A stretch of DNA of 64,000 bases from Allobosea thiooxidans. Its GTDB lineage: Bacteria; Pseudomonadota; Alphaproteobacteria; Rhizobiales; Beijerinckiaceae. The stretch is from assembly GCF_900168195.1 (NCBI RefSeq), contig NZ_FUYX01000001.1, forward strand, positions 434,001 to 498,000. The letters run 5' to 3'. How positions within the stretch are numbered: the first letter of the stretch is position 1; every line of letters starts with the position of its first letter. Position numbers and translations under genes: made by a program. Below are positions 22,741 to 31,080 of this stretch, in pieces. The notes below the pieces were generated by a model. The model made no database searches and was not told the DNA's origin. It was given only the letters and a program-made list of their open reading frames with translations.

Positions 22741-23060
22741 CTTGTATCTCCCTCGCCCGGATCGGGCTTTGCGAGTTCCTGTTCCAGCAGGTCGAGATGG
22801 CCGCTCCAGAAGCGCCGCACCCGCCGGAGCCAGGCATCGAAGGCATCGAGCCCCGCCGGGTCGAGCCGGTAGATCCGCTGCTGCCCGCGCACCTCGACCG
22901 TCACCAGCCCGGCCTCGCGCAGCACCTTGAGATGCTGCGAGATCGCGGGTGCGCTCGCGCTGAAGCTGGCCCCGATCTCTCCCGCCGAAAGCGCACGCGC
23001 CCCGAGCATCTCGACGATGCTGCGGCGGGTCGGGTCGGCGAGAGCGGCAAAGCGGTCCAT
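22737..23060 (-). CDS. ArsR family repressor
   Basis: The 107-residue winged-helix protein begins FAALADPTRRSIVEMLGARA and carries the recognition helix in SAPAISQHLKVLREAGLV, followed by a wing VEVRGQQRIYRL. No metal-binding ELCVCDL cysteine motif is present, so this is a metal-independent ArsR of the kind paired with AHSA1 proteins. The predicted promoter places transcription start at or next to the ATG, and there is no ribosome site, so translation may be leaderless. A 12-bp palindrome overlaps the promoter. Confidence 0.93.
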   Translation of the reverse strand: MDRFAALADPTRRSIVEMLGARALSAGEIGASFSASAPAISQHLKVLREAGLVTVEVRGQQRIYRLDPAGLDAFDAWLRRVRRFWSGHLDLLEQELAKPDPGEGDTR

Positions 23061-23066
23061 GGGGAA

Positions 23067-23108
23067 ATAATTCTCTCGTCACTTAATTAAGTCAATACTT
23101 AATTTAAA
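23067..23108 (-). promoter_or_regulatory. promoter and likely autoregulatory operator of the arsR gene
   Basis: On the minus strand TTGACT (23095-23090) and AATTAT (23072-23067) are 17 bases apart, with only six bases from the -10 to the ATG at 23060. The perfect palindrome ACTTAATTAAGT (23081-23092) overlaps the spacer and -35, and ACTTAATTTAAA (23097-23108) repeats the half-site. This suits repression by the encoded ArsR protein. Confidence 0.65.
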
Positions 23109-23198
23109 AGGCAACCCTGCCATGCCGCGCGGCGGGATTGCCACCCGCGACCGACTGCGCCAGAGGTGGCGCGCCTTAGAGAAAAAGCCTGCCGTACC

Positions 23199-24101
23199 AT
23201 GAACTTCCGCAACGCCTCGCTCGCCGGCATCGCCATGATGCTGATCGGCATGCTGCTGTTTTCCCTGAACGACGTGATGGGGAAATGGCTGATGGCCACC
23301 TATACGGTCGGGCAGGTCCTCGTGCTGCGCAGCGTCGCGGCGCTCGTGGTCATCCTGCCCTTCGTCTTCCGGCAGGGTTTGCGCCGGACATTGCGCCCCG
23401 AGCGCCCCCGCCTGCAGGTGCTGCGCGTTCTCTTCGGCTCGGGCGAAGTCGCGCTCTTCTACCTCACGGTGAGCTACCTGCCGCTGGCCGACGCCATGAC
23501 GATCTGGCTTGCCGCACCGGTCTGGGTGGTCGTGCTCGCCTCCCTGTTGCTCGGCGAGCGCGTCGACGGCAAGCGCTGGCTCGCTGTGGCGCTGGGCTTC
23601 GCCGGCGTCGCGGTGGCGCTCAACCCGAGCGGCGCGAGCCTGTCGATGCCGGCGCTGATCGCGGTCGTCGGCAGCTTCTTCTTCGCGGCGATGATGATCG
23701 CCGGGCGGCAATTGCGCGGCACGCCGGACGTCACCCTCGTCGCCTGGCAGACGCTGGGTGCCCTGCTGATGGGCCTCCTGCTGCTGCCCCTCGGCTGGGT
23801 GACGCCCAGCCTGCAGGATGCAGCCCTGCTCGGCCTGCTCGGCATCATCGCGATGGCGGCGCATCTGTGCGTCACACGCTCGCTCAAGCTCGCCGAAGCC
23901 TCCGTCGTGGTGCCCTATCAGTACACGCTGATCGTCTGGGCGCTGGTCTTCGGCTGGTTCATCTTCGGCGACTGGCCGACCCCGGCCATGCTCTGCGGCG
24001 CGGCGCTGATCGTCGCTGCCGGCCTCGCCTTGCTCGTCCTCGAACGCCGGGCCGCCCCGGCGCCGGTGGTGCTTGAAGCGAGCAAGGCCAGCGCCCCATG
24101 A
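23199..24101 (+). CDS. EamA/DMT family transporter
   Basis: A 300-residue inner-membrane protein with about ten hydrophobic segments arranged as two EamA repeats (roughly residues 10-140 and 150-285). LADAMTIWLAAPVWVVVLASLLLGERV shows the family pattern at the end of repeat one, in line with drug/metabolite exporters; RhaT/YdcZ-like relatives move amino acids or nucleosides. The ATG at 23199 was chosen over an in-frame GTG at 23166, since the homologous hydrophobic core starts soon after it. The substrate is unknown. Confidence 0.93.
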   Translation: MNFRNASLAGIAMMLIGMLLFSLNDVMGKWLMATYTVGQVLVLRSVAALVVILPFVFRQGLRRTLRPERPRLQVLRVLFGSGEVALFYLTVSYLPLADAMTIWLAAPVWVVVLASLLLGERVDGKRWLAVALGFAGVAVALNPSGASLSMPALIAVVGSFFFAAMMIAGRQLRGTPDVTLVAWQTLGALLMGLLLLPLGWVTPSLQDAALLGLLGIIAMAAHLCVTRSLKLAEASVVVPYQYTLIVWALVFGWFIFGDWPTPAMLCGAALIVAAGLALLVLERRAAPAPVVLEASKASAP

Positions 24102-24139
24102 TGACGGCGCACTGACGCAGGACGGACGAGGGGCACGCC

Positions 24140-25270
24140 GTGGCACTGATCACCTATCTCACCACGATCAAGTTCGGCTTCGGCGAGATCGCCGGCATAG
24201 AGGCCGATCTCGCCGGCCTCGGCATCCGCAAGCCGATGATCGTGGCCGACAGGGGCGTCGTCGCGGCCGGGCTGGTACAGGCGGTGCAGCAGCATGCCGC
24301 CGGCCTGCGCGGCGCGCCGGTCTTCGCGGACACGCCGACCAACCCGACCGAGGATGCGGTCGAAGCCGCGCTCGCGCTCTACCGCCAGCATGGCTGCGAC
24401 GGCCTCGTCGCCATCGGCGGCGGCTCGCCGATCGACCTCGCCAAGGGCGTCGCCCTGCTCGCCTCCCATGAAGGGCCGCTCGCGACCTATGCGGCGATCC
24501 TCGGCGGTATCCCGAAGATTACTGCCGCGGTTGCGCCCGTCATCGCCGTGCCGACCACTTCGGGCACCGGCAGCGAGGTCGGCCGCGCCGCGCTGATCAC
24601 GCTCCGGGACGGCCGCAAGCTCGGCTTCATCGCCCCGCATCTGATCCCGCGCCTCGCGATCTGCGACCCCGAGCTGACGCTGGGCATGCCGGCCTGGCTG
24701 ACCGCCGCGACCGGCATGGACGCCGTCACCCATTGCATCGAGACCTATCTCAGCCCGCGCGAGAACCCGCCCGCCGAGGCGATCGCCCTCGACGGGCTGA
24801 AGCGCGCCGTCGGCCATATCGAGCGGGCCGTGCGGGACGGCGCCGACCGCGAGGCGCGCAAGGAGATGATGATGGCCGCTCTGCAGGGCGGCATGACCTT
24901 CCAGAAGGGGCTGGGCGCGGTGCATGCGCTCTCCCACCCGCTCGGCGGCCTGAAGGAGGTCTCGCTGCATCACGGCACGCTCAATGCGGTGCTGCTGCCG
25001 GCCGTGCTGCGCTTCAACGCCCCGGTGGCGGCAGCGAAATATGCCGAGATCCGGCGCACGCTCGGCCTAGCGCCCGAGACCGACCTGGCCGAATGGATCG
25101 CCGCACTGGTCGCGCGGCTCGGCATGCCCGGGCGCCTCTCGGCCATGGGCCTGCCGCGCGAAGTCATCCCGCATGTCGCGGAGGCCGCGACGCTCGATCA
25201 CTCGAGCGCCACCAACCCGCGCCCGGCCACGGCGGCCGACTATGCCGCCATGCTCGAGGCCTCCTTCTGA
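24140..25270 (+). CDS. iron-containing alcohol dehydrogenase
   Basis: A group III (Fe-ADH) enzyme of 376 residues, starting at GTG (MALITYLTTIKFGFG) behind GAGGGG. The NAD-binding GGGSPIDLAKG lies near residue 94. Metal ligands are expected in MDAVTHCIETY (Asp, His) near 194 and in GAVHALSHPLGGLKEVSLHHG near 256-276. Family members oxidise alcohols, lactaldehyde or maleylacetate-type substrates; this one is not assignable. It is close behind the DMT exporter (38 bases), possibly one transcript. Confidence 0.95.
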   Translation: MALITYLTTIKFGFGEIAGIEADLAGLGIRKPMIVADRGVVAAGLVQAVQQHAAGLRGAPVFADTPTNPTEDAVEAALALYRQHGCDGLVAIGGGSPIDLAKGVALLASHEGPLATYAAILGGIPKITAAVAPVIAVPTTSGTGSEVGRAALITLRDGRKLGFIAPHLIPRLAICDPELTLGMPAWLTAATGMDAVTHCIETYLSPRENPPAEAIALDGLKRAVGHIERAVRDGADREARKEMMMAALQGGMTFQKGLGAVHALSHPLGGLKEVSLHHGTLNAVLLPAVLRFNAPVAAAKYAEIRRTLGLAPETDLAEWIAALVARLGMPGRLSAMGLPREVIPHVAEAATLDHSSATNPRPATAADYAAMLEASF

Positions 25271-25283
25271 TCGCGCGTCAGCC

Positions 25284-25919
25284 TCAATAGAGGCGCGTGC
25301 GATAGCCTTCCTCGAGGTTGCGGTCGGCTTCGGCGGCGTCGACCGCCTTGGTCTGGTCGGCGATGATCCGGCCGAGCGTCGGGAAGCTGTGGCGCGGCAC
25401 CTGCGAGGCCGGGTCCCACAGCTTCGAGCGGATCAGCGCCTTGCCGCAATGGAAATAGGCTTCCGCGACATCGACCATGAGGCCGGTGACCGGCGGGCGC
25501 TCCTGCATCGTCGAGGGCGCCAGCAGCGCGGCGTCGCGCGTCGCCCGGCCCCGGCCGTTGACCCGGAGCGTCTCCGGGATGCCCGGCACCATGAAGACGA
25601 GGCCGACGCCGGGCGACGACAGGATGTTGCCGAAGCTGTCGACGCGGTTGTTGCCGCGCCGGTCCGGGATCAGCAGGGTCCGGTCGTCGAGCACGCGCAC
25701 GAAGCCCGGCGCGTCGCCGCGCGGGCTCGCATCGGCATTGCCCTCGCTGTCACAGCTCGCCAGCACGAGGAAGGGCGACAGCGCGATGAAGTCACGGCAG
25801 AACTGGTCGAGTCGGTTGAGCACCTTGCCGGTCGCCAGCGGGTGGACGGGGCCGATATGCTCGCGCAAGGCCTCGCCATCGGGGATGCGTGCGTCCGGAT
25901 CGTCGAAACAAGTCGTCAT
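25284..25919 (-). CDS. pyridoxamine 5'-phosphate oxidase-fold protein (PPOX class)
   Basis: This 211-residue flavin-fold protein carries FLVLASCDSEGNADASPRGDAPGFVRVLDD near residues 50-80 and a dimer-barrel strand GVGLVFMVPGIPETLRVNGR, as in the MSMEG_1061-like PPOX family, which binds FMN or F420. The ATG at 25919 is in the homologous position; the open frame continues upstream without meaning. The substrate is unknown. It converges on the alcohol dehydrogenase gene. Confidence 0.9.
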   Translation of the reverse strand: MTTCFDDPDARIPDGEALREHIGPVHPLATGKVLNRLDQFCRDFIALSPFLVLASCDSEGNADASPRGDAPGFVRVLDDRTLLIPDRRGNNRVDSFGNILSSPGVGLVFMVPGIPETLRVNGRGRATRDAALLAPSTMQERPPVTGLMVDVAEAYFHCGKALIRSKLWDPASQVPRHSFPTLGRIIADQTKAVDAAEADRNLEEGYRTRLY

Positions 25920-26133
25920 GGCGTCTCCCCGAGATTGCGGCGCGCAGTCTGTCCGATCGCCGCAGCCCGCGCCAGCACGCGACCAGAAGAGCGGCCTCTT
26001 CTCCTCGCATGACGCCGCACCATGTTTCCGGTACGACCGCAGAACCTCGGGAACGGCTCTAGCGCCTTGACCCCCGCCGCGAGCATCGGCATCGTGCCAA
26101 CCTGCTTTGCCCTCCTGCAAGAGGCCTGATTCC

Positions 26134-26592
26134 ATGCGCCGCGCCCTGCTGCGAACCGCCCTTGTCTCCCTTGTCTGCCTGACAGGCCTCGCGGCCGAGG
26201 CCGGGGGGCGCCGTGGCGTGCATCCCGCCGACCGGGCCGAGGCGCGCTTCCACCCGATGTACGGCAACATCCCCGCCTGCGACGACCCGGCGGTGCTCGG
26301 CGAGATGACGAGCTGGTTCAACTCCCGCGAGTCGCGCTTCTGGGGGCCGCTGCGTGCGCTCTCCTATGACCGCGTCGCGGAGACCGGCTTCCGCCCCTGG
26401 GGCGACGACTTCATCCCGCGCCGCTTCTGCAGCGGCCGCATACTGCTGAACAATGGCGTCTACCACCGCGTCGACTATTCGGTGCGCGAGAATCTGGGCC
26501 TGTTCGGGCTGACCTGGAACGTCAACTGGTGCGTCAGCGGCCTCGACCGGCTCCGCTCCTATGCTCCCGACTGCCAGATGGCGCGCCCCTGA
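26134..26592 (+). CDS. small secreted cysteine-containing protein of unknown function
   Basis: The 152-residue product has a signal peptide (MRRALLRTALVSLVCLTGLAAEA). The mature part has four cysteines spaced for two disulfides, at PACDDP, RRFCSGR, NWCVSG and PDCQMA, and a motif PWGDDFIPRRFCSGR. I do not recognise the family with certainty, though similar secreted proteins occur in rhizobia. It ends 21 bases before the RNase T2 gene on the same strand, so the two may be co-expressed in the periplasm. The ATG at 26134 has AAGAGG upstream. Confidence 0.85.
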   Translation: MRRALLRTALVSLVCLTGLAAEAGGRRGVHPADRAEARFHPMYGNIPACDDPAVLGEMTSWFNSRESRFWGPLRALSYDRVAETGFRPWGDDFIPRRFCSGRILLNNGVYHRVDYSVRENLGLFGLTWNVNWCVSGLDRLRSYAPDCQMARP

Positions 26593-26613
26593 CCGCTGCC
26601 GGATAGACCTGCG

Positions 26614-27276
26614 ATGAAGCGGCTGGCCCTCGCGGCCCTGACCTGGCTTTGCCTCGGCGGGCTGGCCCACGCGCAGGGCTTCGGCCAGCGCGGCGGCGTG
26701 CCGGGCGATTTCGACTTCTATGTCCTCGCTCTGTCATGGTCGCCGGGCTTCTGCGAGCTCGACGGCGACCGCGCGCGCAATCGCGAGCAATGCGGCGAGG
26801 GCGCGAATCTGCGTTTCGTCGTGCACGGTCTCTGGCCGCAGAACGAGCGCGGCTACCCTAGCGATTGCGGCCCGGCCGGGCGCTCGCCTTCCCGCATCGC
26901 GCTGCAGCAGGCCGAAGGCGTTTTTCCGACAGAAAGTCTCGCCCGCTATCAGTGGCGCAAGCACGGCAGCTGCACCGGCTCGAGCCCCGCCGACTATTTC
27001 CGCGATGTCCGGCAGGCCCGCGACAAGGTGGCGATTCCGCCGGCGCTCGCCAAGGCCGACCGCGACCAGAGCTGGACCGCGATCGATCTCGAACGGGCTT
27101 TCGCCGCGGCCAATCCGGGCCTGCGCAGCGACATGATGTCGGTCGCCTGCAGGCGCGGCGTGCTGCAGGAGGTCCGTATCTGCTTCACCAAGGACCTGCG
27201 GTCGTTTCGGAGCTGCCAGCAGGTCGACCGCTCCGGCTGCCGCGCGCGCGAATTCACCCTCCCCGCCCCGCGCTGA
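26614..27276 (+). CDS. secreted ribonuclease T2 family protein
   Basis: The 220-residue protein has a signal peptide ending near GLAHAQG and the two RNase T2 blocks: CAS I FVVHGLWPQ (His71) and CAS II YQWRKHGSC (His117). In fungal RNase Rh the second block reads HEWxxH; here Tyr112 and Gln113 take the place of His and Glu, leaving the two principal histidines. The usual cysteine pairs are visible. It should cleave RNA to 2',3'-cyclic phosphates in the periplasm or outside. Neighbours: a small secreted protein upstream and rlmJ downstream. Confidence 0.93.
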   Translation: MKRLALAALTWLCLGGLAHAQGFGQRGGVPGDFDFYVLALSWSPGFCELDGDRARNREQCGEGANLRFVVHGLWPQNERGYPSDCGPAGRSPSRIALQQAEGVFPTESLARYQWRKHGSCTGSSPADYFRDVRQARDKVAIPPALAKADRDQSWTAIDLERAFAAANPGLRSDMMSVACRRGVLQEVRICFTKDLRSFRSCQQVDRSGCRAREFTLPAPR

Positions 27277-27335
27277 GGCCGGCATCCCGCGCTTTCCCGC
27301 TTCCGGAGCGCAGCCGCCTGCTCTATCGACGGGGC

Positions 27336-28187
27336 ATGAACTACCGCCACGGCTTCCACGCCGGAAATTTCGCCGATGTGCTCAAGCATGTCGTCCTGAC
27401 GCGCATCCTGCTGCACCTCACGGCCAAGGAAACGCCGTTCCGCGTCATCGACACCCATGCCGGCAGCGGACGCTACGATCTCGGCTCCGAGGAAGCGCTG
27501 CGGACCCATGAATGGAAGGACGGCGTCGCCCGGATCGACCGTTCGCCGCTCGCGCCGGCGGTCGAAGCGCTGCTCGCGCCCTATCGCCATGCGCTCGCCG
27601 GGGCGCGCGCCCTCTACGGCCCCGACGCCTATCCCGGCTCGCCCTGGCTGTGCCGCCATGTGATGCGGCCTGACGACCGGCTGATCGCCGCCGAGCTGCA
27701 CCCCCCGACCTATCGGAAGCTCGTCGATTCGCTCGGCCGCGATCGCCGCTGCAAGGCGCTCGCCATCGACGGCTGGACCGCACTCCGGGCCAATGTCCCG
27801 CCCAAGGAACGCCGCGGGCTCGTCCTGATCGACCCACCCTTCGAGGCGAAGGACGAATTCGAGGTGCTCGCCGCCCAGTTCATCGCCGCCCATCGCAAAT
27901 GGCCGACCGGGATCTATGCGCTCTGGTATCCGGTTAAGGAACGCCGGGGCGTCGAATCGCTAATGAATGCCGTCGACGATGCCGGCATCGGCCGCCTGCT
28001 TCGGCTGGAGATCGATGTCGACCGTCCCGAAGCCGCCGGCGGGCTGGGTGCGACCGGCCTGCTCGTCGTGAATCCGCCATGGCGCCTGGCGGAGGAGGCC
28101 CGGACTCTACTTCCGGCCCTGGTCGAGCGGCTCGCGCAGGGCCCGAGACCGCGCTATCTATGCGAGTCGATCCGCGCCGACGGCTGA
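27336..28187 (+). CDS. rlmJ: 23S rRNA (adenine2030-N6)-methyltransferase
   Basis: RlmJ (283 aa) methylates A2030 of 23S rRNA. The N-terminus MNYRHGFHAGNFADVLKHV is diagnostic; VIDTHAGSGRYDLGS is the SAM loop, and the catalytic motif IV appears as LIDPPFEAKDEF near residue 165. The ATG at 27336 matches the family start. It follows the RNase T2 gene by 59 bases. Confidence 0.97.
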   Translation: MNYRHGFHAGNFADVLKHVVLTRILLHLTAKETPFRVIDTHAGSGRYDLGSEEALRTHEWKDGVARIDRSPLAPAVEALLAPYRHALAGARALYGPDAYPGSPWLCRHVMRPDDRLIAAELHPPTYRKLVDSLGRDRRCKALAIDGWTALRANVPPKERRGLVLIDPPFEAKDEFEVLAAQFIAAHRKWPTGIYALWYPVKERRGVESLMNAVDDAGIGRLLRLEIDVDRPEAAGGLGATGLLVVNPPWRLAEEARTLLPALVERLAQGPRPRYLCESIRADG

Positions 28188-28224
28188 TCGGCGCACCGCC
28201 TCTCCTTCACAGGGATTTCGCCCG

Positions 28225-28827
28225 ATGCTCGTCCTGCGTTCCTCTCCCGCTTCTCCCTTCGGCCGGAAGGTCAAGATCGCGGCCATCGAGCTGGGCCTGA
28301 TGGATCGCATCGAGGTGGTCGCGGCCGACACCAGCGACCCCTCCGAGGTGCTGCGTCAGCAGAACCCGCTCGGCAAGATCCCGACCCTGGTGCTCGAGGA
28401 CGGGACGACGCTGTTCGATTCGCGCGTCATCGTCGAGTATCTCGACCATCTCGCCGGCGGAAAGCTGCTCCTGCCGGGACAGCCCCGCTTCGCCCAGCTG
28501 CGCCTGCAGGCGCTGGCCGACGGCGTTTGCGATGCCGCGCTGCTGCAGGTCTACGAGGCGCGTTTCCGCCCGGAGGACGGGCGCAATGCCGACTGGCTGA
28601 CACATCAGGGCGGCAAGGTCTCGCGCGGGCTCGCGGCGCTGGAAGCCGCCCCACCCCTCTTCCCGAGCCACCCACGAATCGGCGAGATCGCGCTCGCCTG
28701 CACGCTAGGCTATCTCGATTTGCGCTTCGGAGGCGCATGGCGCGCCACGCATCCCAAGCTCGTCGCCTGGCTCGATGATTTCGCGGCTCGCGTCCCCGCC
28801 TTCGAGGCGACGCGCTTCAAAGGCTGA
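28225..28827 (+). CDS. glutathione S-transferase family protein
   Basis: A 200-residue GST-like protein: the thioredoxin-fold N-terminus has SPASPFGRKVKIAAIELGL with the Ser/Phe-Gly-Arg region expected for glutathione binding, NPLGKIPTLVLEDG carries the cis-Pro, and DSRVIVEYLD precedes the linker. A helical C-domain follows. It is close to the YibF-type bacterial GST group. The substrate is unknown. A strong terminator follows at 28891. Confidence 0.94.
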   Translation: MLVLRSSPASPFGRKVKIAAIELGLMDRIEVVAADTSDPSEVLRQQNPLGKIPTLVLEDGTTLFDSRVIVEYLDHLAGGKLLLPGQPRFAQLRLQALADGVCDAALLQVYEARFRPEDGRNADWLTHQGGKVSRGLAALEAAPPLFPSHPRIGEIALACTLGYLDLRFGGAWRATHPKLVAWLDDFAARVPAFEATRFKG

Positions 28828-28890
28828 AGCCGCTTCGCCGGTAATCGACAACCTCGCCTCCGGAGCCGGCAAATGCCGACTCATTTCAAG

Positions 28891-28921
28891 AAGGGCGCCC
28901 CTGTGGCGCCCTGTTTTTTTT
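28891..28921 (+). terminator. rho-independent terminator after the GST gene
   Basis: AGGGCGCC (28891-28898) pairs with GGCGCCCT (28904-28911) over a 5-base loop, followed by G and nine T residues to 28921. This is a textbook terminator on the plus strand. Confidence 0.9.
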
Positions 28922-28941
28922 GACAGCCCGATTTGGCGATA

Positions 28942-29019
28942 GCGTCGGACCGAACAGTGGAATCCACTTTTCGGAAGAATCCGATGCGATAACAAATGCA
29001 TAGGTCGCGTTATCGCATC
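28942..29019. repeat. dispersed palindromic repeat, TGTTATCGCATCGG family, copy B
   Basis: Positions 28942-28996 are the inverse of copy A at 22123-22177 with scattered changes. A second inverted repeat, GATGCGATAAC (28983-28993) and GTTATCGCATC (29009-29019), extends it. It lies between convergent genes. Confidence 0.8.
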
Positions 29020-29188
29020 CGAAGGGACGCGGCGATCTAGGGCGCGTCGCAGCGCCCGCTTTGAAACCCGGGCTTGCACCGGGGTCCCCGGTAACGCTCC
29101 TGCCCGAATTCAAGCATGGCTCCCGTCGCGGCCACCGGCTTCCGCAGCGATCGAGGGAGCGACCGGCCGGCAATGGCATGGCAGCATG

Positions 29189-29216
29189 AAAAAACCCGGT
29201 GGCCGAGGCCACCGGG
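29189..29216 (-). terminator. rho-independent terminator of the Omp25-like gene
   Basis: On the minus strand a 10-bp stem, CCCGGTGGCC/GGCCACCGGG (29216-29195), is followed by six T residues (29194-29189). It lies 25 bases after the stop codon of the outer membrane protein gene, in keeping with strong expression. Confidence 0.92.
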
Positions 29217-29241
29217 TCGCTCTGTCTCCGTGAGGAGATGA

Positions 29242-29892
29242 TCAGAACTTGTAGCTCAGGCGAGCGCGGACGACCGAGAAGTCGGTGCCGACCTTGGTGT
29301 TCGCACCGAGGATGTTCTTCTCGCCGAGGTCGACGTAGAGGTACTCGACGCCAGCGATGATGTTGTTGGTGAAGGCGTACTCGAGGCCCGCGCCGACAGC
29401 GTAGCCGCCGGTGTGCGAACGATCCGACGAGAAGGCGACGGACGGGATCGAGGTCTTCACGTTGCCGTAGGCCCAACCACCGGTGATGTAGGGCATGAAG
29501 CGGTCAACGGCGAAGCCGAGGCGAGCACGGACCGTACCGAAGTAGTCGGTCTTGACGCCGATGAGGCCGAGGTTGTCGCCGCTGCTCAGGTCGGCAGCCT
29601 GGAGGTCAGCCTCGAGACCGAGGACGAACTGGCCGATCTGGTAGTTGTAGCCGATCTGGCCACCGCCGACGAAGCCGTCGAGATCGCCGACATTGGCCCA
29701 GCCGTTGGCATTGACGTTACCCCAGCCGTAGCCGGCGTTGGCACCGATGTAGAAGCCGGTCCAGGTGAACGCCGGCGGCATGTAGACCGGAGCGGCGATC
29801 GGGCCCTTGCGGGACGGCAGGTCGGCAGCCGAGGCAGCGCCAGCGGCGACAATCCCGAGCGCGGCAACGCTCGCAAGCAGATACTTCTTCAT
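29242..29892 (-). CDS. Omp25/Omp31-like outer membrane beta-barrel protein
   Basis: A 216-residue outer membrane protein with a signal peptide (MKKYLLASVAALGIVAAGAA, cleavage near SAADLP). It has the AFTWTGFYIGANAGYGWG motif typical of rhizobial/Brucella Omp25/31 proteins, followed by alternating strands and a C-terminal strand ending in Phe (VVRARLSYKF), as the BAM signal requires. AAGGAG lies 6 bases before the ATG. With a strong terminator it looks highly expressed. The role is probably structural or envelope stability. Confidence 0.95.
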   Translation of the reverse strand: MKKYLLASVAALGIVAAGAASAADLPSRKGPIAAPVYMPPAFTWTGFYIGANAGYGWGNVNANGWANVGDLDGFVGGGQIGYNYQIGQFVLGLEADLQAADLSSGDNLGLIGVKTDYFGTVRARLGFAVDRFMPYITGGWAYGNVKTSIPSVAFSSDRSHTGGYAVGAGLEYAFTNNIIAGVEYLYVDLGEKNILGANTKVGTDFSVVRARLSYKF

Positions 29893-30264
29893 GACAAACT
29901 CCTTAGTCGTCGCGGGCGCCGGTCGACCCGGCAGTTGATTTCGATATCCCCTTATAAGACGGGGCGATGACTTTGTCTGTTGCACCGGAAACACATCTGC
30001 CTTGCAGACCGCGGCAGAAATGCGGCGCGAATGCGATAACTGCACGCAAAGAGGTAAAACCGAGTTAACCGTATCGCGTCCGATGATGATGGTAAATCGA
30101 ATACTAATAGAGGCAAGCCTCGCGCTGTACTCTCGCGCCGGGCCCGGGCTACAAACGCAGCATAATTCCGAAGGTTCCGCCGGCGCGCAGCTACGTCCCG
30201 CTCCGCCTTGCCGCTCCGGTGCAGGCATGCTTAAGCCTTGAATTCACAAGGATTGAACGAAACC
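29893..30264. other. divergent regulatory gap between the Omp25-like and glycosyltransferase genes
   Basis: This 372-base region should hold the promoters of both genes. On the minus strand the AAGGAG ribosome site lies at 29904-29899 and a TTATAA, possibly a -10, lies near 29952, but no good -35 is paired with it. A comparatively AT-rich stretch lies at 30055-30120. No open frame is convincing. Confidence 0.5.
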
Positions 30265-31080
30265 GTGCCGCCTCTCTCGATCTTCATCATCGCGCAGAAT
30301 GAAGCAGACCGCATCGGCCGGACGATCGAGGCCGCCCGCGCACTCAGCGACGATATCGTCGTCGTCGATTCCGGCTCCTCCGACGGCACGCAGGCCGTGG
30401 CCGAGGCGCTCGGCGCCCGCGTGATTCATCATCCCTGGCCCGGCTACGGCCTGCAGAAGCGCTTCGCCGAAGAACAATGCCGCCATGATTGGCTTCTCAA
30501 CCTCGATGCCGACGAGGTGCTGCCCCCCGATCTCGCCGACGAGATCGCCGGGCTCTTCACCGGCGGCCAGCCCTCTGCCGATGCCTACCGGATCCGAATC
30601 GCCGAGATCTTCCCCGGCGAGCGCGCCCCACACCGCTTCGCCTATGCGCTCGCGCCCGTGCGGCTCTACCGCAAGAGCTGGGGGCGCTACTCGCCCTCCC
30701 CGGTGCATGATCGCGTCGAGCTCCTGCCCGGCGCCAAGGTCGGGCGACTCAAGGGGACGATCCACCACTTCTCCGTCCGCTCGCTCGGCGAGCAGATGGA
30801 AAAGCTCAACGCCTATAGCGATGCGCAGGCCGACGATCTCGACGCCCGTGGCGAGACGCTCTCCGCCTTCCGGCTCGTCGCCGAGTTCCCGGCCAATTTC
30901 TTCAAGGCCTATATCGGCCGCCGTCATGCGCTGCGCGGCGCCTACGGCTTCATGACGGCGATGAACTACGCCTTCTACCGCTATCTGCGGGTCGCCAAGC
31001 ATTGGGAGCGCCGCCTGCAGCGGCGGGCCGCCCAGCCGGACGACGCGACGGCGGCACGACCCGGGGCCTCCGATGGCTGA
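30265..31080 (+). CDS. family 2 glycosyltransferase, WaaE/LPS-core type
   Basis: The protein of about 271 residues shows the GT2 pattern: LSIFIIAQNEADRIGRTIEA at the N-terminus, VVVDSGSSDGT for nucleotide-sugar binding, and the DxD-like motif LLNLDADEVLPPDL. It ends with a basic amphipathic tail (YRYLRVAKHWERRLQRR). It resembles the WaaE/KdtX enzymes that add sugars to LPS core. No ATG starts the frame: GTG at 30265 was chosen, with TTG at 30253 or 30238 as alternatives. The stop overlaps the next gene by 8 bases. Confidence 0.88.
   Translation: MPPLSIFIIAQNEADRIGRTIEAARALSDDIVVVDSGSSDGTQAVAEALGARVIHHPWPGYGLQKRFAEEQCRHDWLLNLDADEVLPPDLADEIAGLFTGGQPSADAYRIRIAEIFPGERAPHRFAYALAPVRLYRKSWGRYSPSPVHDRVELLPGAKVGRLKGTIHHFSVRSLGEQMEKLNAYSDAQADDLDARGETLSAFRLVAEFPANFFKAYIGRRHALRGAYGFMTAMNYAFYRYLRVAKHWERRLQRRAAQPDDATAARPGASDG

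Larger units (their letters stand above)
28828..29241. other. intergenic region with two terminators and a repeat, no gene
   Basis: This 414-base gap between convergent genes contains the GST terminator (28891-28921), a palindromic repeat (28942-29019) and the porin-like gene's terminator (29189-29216). The segment 29030-29185 shows no convincing frame, RNA gene or symmetry. Confidence 0.7.

Noticed and set aside
29893-30264. A porin promoter around TTATAA at 29952
   Set aside because: No acceptable -35 at 16-18 bases, so only noted in the gap description.
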